A program made the translations under genes and the position numbers. The notes under the pieces are model-generated. The model searched no databases, was not told the origin of the DNA, and saw nothing but the letters and a program-made list of their open reading frames with translations. From positions 42,842,501 through 42,906,500 of the forward strand of contig NC_073637.1 of NCBI RefSeq assembly GCF_029407905.1: a stretch of 64,000 nucleotides of DNA, given 5' to 3'. Of this stretch, positions 56,465 to 64,000 are shown piece after piece; the first letter of the stretch is position 1, and each line of letters begins with the position of its first letter. Source of the stretch: Bubalus kerabau (Eukaryota > Chordata > Mammalia > Artiodactyla > Bovidae).

Positions 56465-56669
56465 GTGAAAGTGTTAGTCCCTCAGTAGTGTCCAACTCTG
56501 CAAGCCCATGGACTATAGCCTACCAGGCTCCTCTGTCTATGGAATTCTCTAGGCAGGAATACTGGAGTGAGTGGCCATTCCCTTCTCCAGGGGATCTTCC
56601 CAACACAGGGATTAAACCTGTGCTTTCTGCATTGCAGGCAGGTTACCATCTGATCCACCAAGGAAACCC
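56465..56669 (-). mobile_element. Bov-tA SINE, first of a same-site pair
   Basis: Minus-strand copy from GTGAAAGTGTTAGTCCCTCAG to the head remnant ending GGAAACCC at 56669. Flanked on both sides by the 12-mer aatatttaccta. Confidence 0.94.
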
Positions 56670-56681
56670 AATATTTACCTA
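56670..56681. repeat. Triple TSD, copy 2
   Basis: Exact copy of 56453-56464 between the two SINEs. Confidence 0.93.
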
Positions 56682-56900
56682 AAAGTAAAGGTACAGTGGA
56701 AGTTGCTCAGCCGTGTCTGACTCTTTGCAAACACATGGACTGTAACCTACCAGGCTCCTCTGTCCATGGGATTCTCCAGGCAAGAACACTGGAGTGGATT
56801 GCCACTCCCTTCTCCAGGGGATCTTACTGACCCAGGAATTGAACCTATGTTTCCTGCATTGCAGGCAGGTTCTTTACCATCTGTGCCACCAGGGAAGTCC
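56682..56900 (-). mobile_element. Bov-tA SINE, second of a same-site pair
   Basis: Minus-strand copy in the same orientation as its neighbour but clearly different in sequence (for example GCTCAGCCGTGTCTGACTC against the CCTCAGTAGTGTCCAACTC of the first), so the pair is not a recent duplication. Confidence 0.94.
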
Positions 56901-56912
56901 AATATTTACCTA
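56901..56912. repeat. Triple TSD, copy 3
   Basis: Exact copy of 56453-56464 on the right of the second SINE. Confidence 0.93.
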
Positions 56913-57206
56913 AGGGATAATTAACTAGGCTAAACAGTGTTGTGCTTGTTCCTGAAAATATGGCTGATTGACTAATATAATTTTTGTTGTTGTTGACCAT
57001 TTGTGTTATTACCTTTCTTTTTCTCTTGTATTGGATGTAATTGTACCAGCTTCCAGCTATCAAACTTCCTTTTCAATTTTGTTCTGTCAGGATTAAACCA
57101 TGCCTGTTATTAAGCTTCTCATATTTATTCTATTCTGGAGCATTTTAGGAAGAGCATTTGTCAAAACTGCATTTACCTGGGGTAAAAAGAACTGCATTGC
57201 AGACTG

Positions 57207-57416
57207 TGGGTTTTCCCAGTGGCTCAGTGTAAACAATCTGCCTGCAGTGCAAGAGACCGGGGTTTGATCCCTGGGTCAGGCAGACCCCTGGACAAGGGCA
57301 TGACAACCCACTCCAGTATTCTTGCCTGGAGAATCCCATGGACAGAGAAGCCTGACTACAGTCCACAGGGTCATAAAGAGTCCCACACAACTAAAGAGAC
57401 TGAGCACACATGCACT
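57207..57416 (+). mobile_element. Bov-tA SINE with short TSD
   Basis: Plus-strand copy with B-box-like GGTTTGATCCC near 57260. Flanks cagactg at 57200-57206 and 57417-57423 may be a TSD. Confidence 0.92.
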
Positions 57417-57423
57417 CAGACTG

Positions 57424-57710
57424 CAACATCTGTGAAGGGAAGCCTGGTCAGCTGAAAAAGGCTCAGTATGCAAGAGCCAAGTGAGACACTCAGTCCAACC
57501 TTTAAGACACAATCCAATTCCATGTACACCTCTTTCTGAAATTTATGAACTTCATCCCCCAGAAGCTCTTGTTCATCCCAGGGGCATGTATTCAACTCCC
57601 AAAGTAGTACATAAATTTTTATTCAGTCTTTCATGAGTCTATTGTTCTTTCATTAAAAAATAATAATAATATGGAGGCAAAGTATACCTGGATATATTGT
57701 TTAACAATGG
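57424..57710. other. Non-coding DNA
   Basis: Nothing recognised apart from a short TAA/AAT run at 57655-57672. Confidence 0.4.
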
Positions 57711-58078
57711 AATGAGAAAGATGGTAATGATAACCCTGTATGTGAGACAGCAAAAGAGACACAGATGTATAGAACAGTCTTATGGACTCTGTGGGAGAGG
57801 GCGAGGGTGGGATGATTTGGGAGAATGGCATTGAAACATGTATAATATCATATGTGAAATGAAACGCCAGTCCAGGTTCGATGCATGATACAGGATGCTC
57901 GGTGCTGGTGCACTGGGACGACCCAGAGGGATGTTATGGGGAGGGAGGTGGGAGCGGGGTTCAGTATGGGAAACACATGTACACCCGTGGCAGATTCATG
58001 TTGATGTATGGCAGAACCAATACAGTATTGTAAAGTAATTAGCCTCCAATTAAAATAAATAAATTTATATTAAAAAAA
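57711..58078 (+). mobile_element. Bovine L1 3' end, other tail subtype
   Basis: Plus-strand L1 3' UTR as at 54508 but ending GTAAAGTAATTAGCCTCC..AAATAAATAAATTTATATT instead of GTAAAGTTTAAAAATAAAATAAAA. Two L1 3'-end subtypes are therefore present in the window. The G-rich run is weaker here (GGGGAGGGAGGTGGGAGCGGGG near 57938). Confidence 0.92.
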
Positions 58079-58200
58079 AATACCTGCAAATTCTCTAAAT
58101 CCAATTGTAGGTCATGTATCACTTGAATTTTGGTGGCGAGGGAGCTGACTTCTTACATACAGATGAACTTTGAAACATTTTAAGCAAAATAAAATTCACT

Positions 58201-58314
58201 TACTAAGTCGAACTATTTATGTCTTCATTGAGCTACACCAAATTTTACCAGTTCATATACTAAGTAGAACTATTTATGTCTTCATTGAGCTACACCAAAT
58301 TTTACCAGCTCATA
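58201..58314. repeat. 57-bp tandem duplication (2 copies)
   Basis: Copies at 58201-58257 and 58258-58314 differ at two positions (about 96% identical). The length is a multiple of three, so the frame 58170-58355 reads RTIYVFIELHQILP twice, but that frame has no other sign of being a gene. Confidence 0.95.
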
Positions 58315-58773
58315 TTATGGCAGTGTGCCAAGAGTCACCAAAACCAAATAGATAATGGCATTCTAAACCATAGTTACTGTCAGTAAAATTTGGAACCAGA
58401 GTTGATGCCTTAAATATTCTTTGGGAGGTTCTAAATACATCAGGACTAATATTCCTTAGTAATATACTATATAATTTGCAGATTTTTTGACATTTTTTGA
58501 CAACTGACAGGCAGTTGTTTAAGGTCATATGTTTTGGAAGTACTAATCAAAACTTTCATGACACACATAACTTTTGGACAACTAACATGAAACAGAAGAG
58601 TATGCTATCTATCTCAAGAAGCCCTGATTCGTTATAATGGGGGAAGGAATTATGGGATAATGAAAAAATTAAAAAGAAAGAGACGGAACTAGTTAATTCA
58701 TCAAACACACTATATGAAAATATTTGACCTAAATGTCATTTCTCATTCTTTATTACCAGGACCCATATAAAAA
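58315..58773. other. AT-rich non-coding DNA
   Basis: Nothing recognised. Confidence 0.4.
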
Positions 58774-58966
58774 GGGGGCTTCGCTGGCGACTCAGATGGT
58801 AAAGAATCTGCCTGCAATGCAGGAGACCCAGGTTCAATCCCTGGATCGGAAAGCTCCCCTGGAGAAGGGAACGGTTCTCATTCCAGTATTTTTTTCCTGG
58901 AGAATTCCATGAACAGAGGAGACTGGCGGTTACAATCCATGGAGTCACAAAGAGTTGGACATGACA
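58774..58966 (+). mobile_element. Bov-tA SINE
   Basis: Plus-strand copy, head GGGGGCTTCGCTGGCGACTCAG, B-box-like GGTTCAATCCC, body complete to GAGTTGGACATGACAG. Confidence 0.94.
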
Positions 58967-59760
58967 GCTTTTTTTACTGAAGGGCATATTTCTAAACTAA
59001 TTAACCTCAATAGTTTATTAGTTTCTGTAGGTTTTCTATTTTTTATTGTTTAATATACTTACTAGATAAATAGAAGCATAATTAAATTTTTGTTTTTTCC
59101 GAATAACAGGCAAAATTACACAGTTTTCTAATGCTTCACATTTTCTAGTTTTAGCAATCTTTGTGAACATACCTTGGAAAAGATATTTTTGATAAAATTT
59201 TGAGAAACGATGCATCCTATGGCTTTTGTAATTATTAAAAACCCAGAATGATTATTTCTGTTTCTTCCAAGAAACCTTTCATTACCTATGAGAGTATGGG
59301 AATTACAAACATTCTTATTGGTGACTGAAAGTGTTTTTAATATAAAAAACATGTGGAAATATCTGCTATTCTGAAAACACTTCTGAAAAATAAGCAAATG
59401 TCTTGAGTCTCAAAATATTAAGGTCGTCCATTTTCCTCCTTTTTCCCAAATGCCTTCTTATTTTCTTTCATGTGTGGGTAATATTCGAAACTTTGGTTTG
59501 TTATCAGATTAAATTAATCCCCTCTTGCTTCATAATCTGAATCCTATTACAGTATATTCAAATTTAAGGTCTTCATATTCAAACTTACAAACTGAACAGT
59601 ATGTGATCCATTTAAGGTTTATCTTTTTAGGAAGACATATTTTTAAAAGCTAAGGCTTGATGACAAATGAATAAATATTTACATTTATTCATTTGTGTTC
59701 TTCATATATTAATAATGATTCTTTGTAAAAAAAAAAAGAATCGTGGTTTTTTTTTTTTTT
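58967..59760. other. AT-rich non-coding DNA
   Basis: No gene or named repeat. An A11/T16 pair near 59727-59762 could form a hairpin. Confidence 0.4.
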
Positions 59761-59763
59761 TTC

Positions 59764-59786
59764 CACTATACCACCAGGGAAGCCCC
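59764..59786 (-). mobile_element. Terminal scrap of Bov-tA head
   Basis: Only the last about 23 bp of a tRNA-like head in reverse (CCACCAGGGAAGCCCC). Too short to date. Confidence 0.5.
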
Positions 59787-60245
59787 TGGGGTATTTTTTT
59801 TCTTTTTGAGGATAATTGCTTTACAATATTGTATTGGCCTCTGCTATACATCAAAATGAACCAACCATAAGTATACATATGTCCGCCACTCCTGAACCTG
59901 TCTCCCCTTTCCCACCCCATCTCACTCCTCTAAGTTGTCACAGAGCACCGTATTGAGCTGCCTGCATCACACAGCAAATTTCCACTTGCTAATTTACACA
60001 TGGTAATGTATATGTTTCCATGCTATTCTCTCAATTGGTCCCTCCCTCTCCTTCCCTATGTCCACAAAGAATGCTTTCAAGTCAGCCCTAATGAGGTGAA
60101 TGAACCTACAGACTATTATTCAGAGTGAAATAAGTCAGAAAGAGAGATAAATATTGTATATTAATGCATGTGTGTGGAATCTAGAAATATTCATAGTGAT
60201 GAACTTATTTTCAGGGCAGTAATAGAGATGTAGACATAAAAATCA
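59787..60245 (-). mobile_element. L1 3' end with 5' inversion
   Basis: 59787-60062 is L1 3' UTR on the minus strand (AGTATACATATGTCC.., then CTCTCCTTCCCTATGTCCAC). 60063-60245 is the directly upstream L1 part on the plus strand (AATGAGGTGAATGAACCTACAG, GAGTGAAATAAGTCAGAAAGAGAG). Read on the minus strand this is an inverted 5' piece followed by a sense 3' piece, the twin-priming product. Confidence 0.82.
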
Positions 60246-60486
60246 GTTTTCTTTGATGCATATGTTGTTATGTTAATCTTACATGCATCATATTTAAGCT
60301 TTAAACTGATGGTTACAAAATTTAATTTAAAAAACGAATCACATTTCATGAGAACCCAAGGGCTGAAGCAAAACTATGGTTCTAATATGAATGCTTTAAA
60401 TAATTGTTCTAATAAAACATGTAGAAAAGTGACCATTTCAAGCATACAGTCATTAAGGGATACTTGATTGATTTTCCCCAACTGTT
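60246..60486. other. Non-coding DNA
   Basis: Nothing recognised. Confidence 0.4.
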
Positions 60487-60570
60487 TGGGGCTTCCCTGG
60501 AAGCTTAGCTGGTAAAGAATCCACCTGCAATGCAGGAGACCCTAGTTTGATTCCTGGTTCAGAAAGATAA
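60487..60570 (+). mobile_element. Bov-tA head only (tRNA-Glu-like part)
   Basis: About 84 bp with head GGGGCTTCCCTGGAAGCTTAGC and B-box-like GTTTGATTCCTGG, ending before the Bov-A body. It abuts a second complete SINE. Confidence 0.85.
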
Positions 60571-60750
60571 TGGGCTTCCCAGTTGGCTCAGCTGATAAAG
60601 ATATCGCCTGCTATGTGGGAGACCTAGGTTCGACCCCAGGGTTGGAAAGATCCCCTGGAGAAAGGAAAGGCTACCCACTTCAATATTCTGGCCTGGAGAA
60701 TTCCATGGACTTTATAGTCCATGGGGTCACAAAGAGTTGAACATGACTGC
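60571..60750 (+). mobile_element. Bov-tA SINE, shortened body
   Basis: Plus-strand copy with B-box-like GGTTCGACCCC near 60628. Part of the body between GGAATTCCATGGAC and TCCATGGGGTCAC is missing. It ends against the 5' end of BovB. Confidence 0.9.
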
Positions 60751-61377
60751 TTGGATGCAGAAGGGCCGAGAAGAGCTACTCCACTTTCAAGGTCAGGAGG
60801 GGCGGCCATGAGGAGATACACCTCATCCAAGGTAAGAAGCAATGGCTGCACTTTGCTGGATAGCCATGAAGAGATACCCCACGTCCAAGGTAAGAGAAAC
60901 CCAAGTAAGATGGTAAGTGTTGCAAGAGGGCATCAGAGGGCAGACCCACTGAAACCATAATCACAGAAAACTAGCCAATCTGATCACATGGACCACAGCC
61001 TGTCTAACTCAGTGAAACTAAGCCATGCCATGTGGGGCCACCCAAGATGGGAGGGTCATGGTGGAGAGGTCTGACAGAATGTGGTCCACTGGAGAAGGGA
61101 ATGGCAAACCACTTCAGTATTCTTGCCTTGAGAAACCCATGAACAATATGAAAAGGCAAAATGATAGGATACTGAAAGAGGAACTCCCCAGGCCGGTAGG
61201 TACCCAATATGCTACAGGAGAGCAGTGGAGAAATAACTCCAGAAAAAATGAAGGGATGGAGCCAAAGTAAAAACAATACCCAGTTGTGGATGTGACTGGT
61301 GATAGAAGCAAGGTCCAATGCTGTAAAGAGCAATATTGCATAGGAACCTGGAATGTTAGGTCCATGAATCAAGCAAA

Positions 61378-61710
61378 TTGGAAGTGGTCAAACAAGAGAT
61401 GGCAAGAGTGAATGTCAACATTCTAGGAATCAGTGAGCTAAAATGGACTGGAATGGGTGAACTGAACTCAGATGATCATTATATCTACTACTGTGGGCAG
61501 GAATCCCTGAGAAGAAATGGAGTAGCCATCATGGTCAACAAAAGAGTCCGAAATGCAGTACTTGGATGCAATCTCGAAAATGACAGAATGATCTCTGTTC
61601 GTTTCCAAGGCAAACCATTCAATTTCATGGTAATCCAAGCCTATGCTCCAACAGTAATGCTGAAGAAGCTGAAGTTGAACAGTTCTATGAAGACCTACAA
61701 GACCTTTTAG
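61378..61710 (+). pseudogene. BovB endonuclease remnant
   Basis: Endonuclease N-terminal half reading EVVKQEMARVNVNILGISELKWTGMGELNSDDHYIYYCGQESLRRNGVAIMVNKRVRNAVLGC..FQGKPFNFMVIQAYAPT. The ISELKWTG stretch includes the Glu expected in the metal site. A one-base loss near 61373 (AATCAAGCAAATTGG where other copies have AATCAAGGCAAATTGG) cuts it from its WNVRSMNQ start, and the first codon of this frame is TTG, not ATG. A further frameshift after YAPT ruins the end, before the SINE at 61749. Confidence 0.88.
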
Positions 61711-61748
61711 AACTAACACCCCAAAAAGATGTCCTTTTCATTATAGGG

Positions 61749-62026
61749 CTGCTGCTGCTGCTGCTAAGTCACTTCAGTCATGTCCGACTCTGTGCAACCC
61801 CATAGATGGCAGCCCACCAGGCTCCTCTGTCCCTGGGATTCTCCAGGCAAGAATACTGGAGGGGGTTGTCAATTCCTTCTCCAATGCATGAAAGTGAAAA
61901 GTGAAAGTGAAGTCGCTCAGTCGTGTCCAACTCTTAGCAACCCCATGGACTGGAGCCTACCAGGCTCCTCCATCCATGGGATTTTCCAGGCAAGAGTACT
62001 GGAGTGGGATGCCATTGCCTTCTCCA
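61749..62026 (-). mobile_element. Bov-A2 dimeric SINE with 11-bp TSD in BovB
   Basis: Two minus-strand monomers with the AATGCATGAAAGTGAAAAGTG linker (about 61882-61910) and a GCTGCTGCTGCTGC end. Perfect tcattataggg at 61738-61748 and 62027-62037. The site is in the codons for FIIG, directly before the DWNAKVGSQ endonuclease motif. Confidence 0.96.
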
Positions 62027-62909
62027 TCATTATAGGGCACTGGAATGCAAAAGTAGAAAGTCAAGAAATACCTGGAGTAACAGGCAAATTTGACCTTGGA
62101 GTACGGAATGAAGCAGGGTAAAGGCTAACAGAGTTTTGCCAAGAGAACGCACTGGTCATAGCAAACACCCTCTACCAACAACACAAGAGAAGACTCTACA
62201 CGTGGACATCACCAGATGGTCAACACTGAAATCAGATTGATTATATTCTTGCAGCTAAAGATGGAGAAGCTCTAAACAGTCAGCAAAAACAAGACTGGGA
62301 GCTGACTGTGGCTCAAATCATGAACTTCTTATTGCCAAATTCAGACTTAAATTGAAGAAAGTAGGGAAAACCACTAGACCATTCAGGTATGACCTAAATC
62401 AAATCCCTTATGATTATACAGTGGAAGTGAGAAATAGATTTAAGGGACTAGATCTGATAGAGTGCCTGATGAATTATAAACAGAGGTTCGTGACATTGTA
62501 CAGGAGACAGGGATCAAGACGATCCCCATGGAAAAGAAATGCAAAAAAAGCAAAATGGCTGTCTGGGGAGGACTTACAAATAGCTGTGAAACGAAGAAAA
62601 GCGAAAGGAAAGGAGAAAAGGAAAGATATAAGCATCTGAATGCAGAGTTCCAAAGAATAGCAAGGAGAGATAAGAAAGCCTTCTTCAGCGATCAATGCAA
62701 AGAAATAGAGGAAAAAAACAGAATGGGAACGATTAGAGATCTCTTCAAGAAAACTAGAGATATCAAGGGAACATTTCATGCAAAGATGGGCTCCATAAAG
62801 GACAGAAATGGTATGGATCTAACAGAAACAGAAGATATTAAGAAGAGGTGGCGAGAATACACAGAAACTGTACAAAAAAGATCTTCATGACCCAGGTAAT
62901 CACGATGGT

Positions 62910-63317
62910 GTGATCACTCACCTAGAGCCAGACATCCTGGAATGTGAAGTCAAGTGGGCCTTAGAAAGCATCACTGTGAACAAAGCTAGTGGAGGTGATG
63001 GAATTCCAGTTGAGTTATTTCAAATCTTGAAAGATGATTCTGTGAAAGTGCTGCACTCAATATGCCAGAAAATTTGGAAAACTCAGCAGTGGTCACAGGA
63101 CTGGAAAAGGTCAGTTTTCATTCCAATCCCAAAGAAAGGCAATGCCAAAGAATGCTCAAACTACCGCACAATTGCACTCATCTCACACTCTAGTAAAGTA
63201 ATGCTCAAAATTCTCCAAGTCAGGCTTCAGCAATACCTGAACCGTGAGCTTCCAGATGTTCAAGTTGGTTTTAGAAAAGGCAGAGGAACCAGAGATCAAA
63301 TTGCCGACATCTGCTAG
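62910..63317 (+). pseudogene. BovB reverse transcriptase N-terminal remnant
   Basis: Reads LEPDILECEVKWALESITVNKASGGDGIPVELFQILKDD, then KRSVFIPIPKKGNAKECSNYRTIALISHSSKVMLKILQVRLQQYLNRELPDVQVGFRKGRGTRDQIADIC. These are the N-terminal fingers of RTE reverse transcriptase (the KASGGDGIP and SNYRTIALIS boxes). It ends at TAG (63315-63317) in place of the TGG (Trp) seen in other copies. The next box (YAKAIDCVD, 63321-63521 frame) has Ile where Phe is usual. YADD is displaced by further indels near 63630. Confidence 0.9.
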
Positions 63318-64000
63318 ATCATGGAAAAAGCAAGAGAGTTCCAGAAAAACATCTATTTCTGTTTTATTAACTATGCCAAAGCCATTGACTGTGTTGATCA
63401 AAATAAACTGTGGAAAATTCTGAAAGAGATGGGAATACCAGACCACCTGACCTGCGTCTTGAGAAACCTATATGCAGGTCAGGAAGCAACAGTTAGAACT
63501 GGACATGGAACAACAGACTGATTCCAAACAGGAAAAGGAGTACGTCAAGGCTGTATATTGTCATCCTGCTTATTTAACTTATATGCAGAGTACATCATGA
63601 GAAATGCTGGGCTGGAAGAAGCAGAGCTGGAATCAAGATTGCTGGGAGAAATATCAAGAACCTCAGATATGCAGATGACTTCACGCTTATGGCAGAAAGT
63701 GAAGAGGAACTAAAAAGCCCCTTGATGAAAGTGAAAGTGGAGAGTGAAAAAGTTGGCTTAAAGCTCAACATTCAGAAAACTAAGATCATGGCATCTGGTT
63801 CCATCACTTCATGGTAAATAAATGGGGAAACAGTGGAAACAGTGTCAGACTTTATTTTTCTGAGCTCTGAAATCACTGCAGATGGTGATTGTAGCCATGA
63901 AATTAAAAGATACTTACTCCTTGGAAGGAAAGTTATGCCCAACCTAGACAACATATTAAAAATCAGAGACATTACTTTGCCAACAAAGGTCCCTCTAGTC

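Larger units (their letters stand above)
60752..64000 (+). mobile_element. BovB LINE, near full length, cut by window end
   Basis: Plus-strand BovB with 5' UTR modules (GGCCGAGAAGAGCTACTCC from 60761), endonuclease region (about 61340-62240, interrupted by a Bov-A2), linker and reverse transcriptase region (about 62340-63800) and the start of the C-terminal domain (CCAACAAAGGTCCCTCTAGTC at the window edge). Roughly 0.5 kb of 3' end should lie beyond 64000. Frameshifts and stops are numerous, so it is inactive. Confidence 0.96.

Noticed and set aside
1..64000. CRISPR array, operon, prophage or bacterial island
   Set aside because: No spaced direct repeats of the CRISPR kind and no clustered coding frames. 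The repeat content is that of a ruminant nuclear genome.
1..64000. tRNA genes at the SINE heads
   Set aside because: The tRNA-Glu-like heads are parts of Bov-tA SINEs and lack an intact tRNA cloverleaf.

Overview
This window is ruminant (bovid) nuclear DNA. The evidence is the repeat content: RTE-class BovB LINEs with ACTGA/GATCT-type tails, tRNA-Glu-headed Bov-tA SINEs and Bov-A/Bov-A2 SINEs on both strands, and a bovine-type L1 with its characteristic 3' UTR. These lie in an AT-rich background with older mammalian repeats (MIR, L2, ancient L1M, an MLT1-type LTR, a MER5A-type DNA element). I cannot separate cattle from sheep, goat or other bovids. I see no host protein-coding exon, tRNA, rRNA, snRNA, CpG island or CRISPR. 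Almost every long open frame is a broken piece of BovB endonuclease/reverse transcriptase or of L1, or a chance ORF. Family names come from recognition by eye, not from a database search.

Layout. 1-4377: AT-rich sequence with a (TG)16 microsatellite, two Bov SINEs and L1M/L2 remnants. 4378-8785: a composite of two BovB copies, each in 5'-inverted (twin-primed) form, inside one 12-bp target-site duplication (TSD). 8786-17448: mostly single-copy-looking DNA with SINEs, one MIR, an ancient repeat and a three-SINE cluster (14759-15465). 17449-25464: BovB fragments, an older L1 tail broken by a diverged BovB, an MLT1-type LTR and several SINEs. 25465-32501: a full-length but dead bovine L1 with a perfect 15-bp TSD, itself invaded by two BovB fragments and a Bov-A2 dimer. 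33652-38000: two BovB copies in opposite orientation that share private variants.

38001-41535: mostly ancient repeats and SINEs. 41536-49868: a stack of ancient L1 sequence (minus strand) interrupted by a 2.9-kb BovB, an LTR-like block, a bovine L1 tail and several SINEs. 49869-54507: repeat-poor DNA with a 435-bp pyrimidine tract. 54508-60750: L1 3' ends, BovB pieces, two SINEs at one target site (triple TSD), a 57-bp tandem duplication and a 5'-inverted L1. 60752-64000: a near full-length BovB entering from its 5' end and cut by the window edge, with a Bov-A2 dimer inserted in its endonuclease region.

No genes here work together as a host pathway. The only functional relation is parasitic: Bov-tA and Bov-A share 3' sequence with BovB and are thought to use its machinery in trans. 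I did not find a new biological system. The points worth checking are structural: paired twin-primed BovB insertions, a triple TSD, an inverted BovB pair, BovB insertions lacking TSDs, and L1 truncations next to a G-quadruplex motif.
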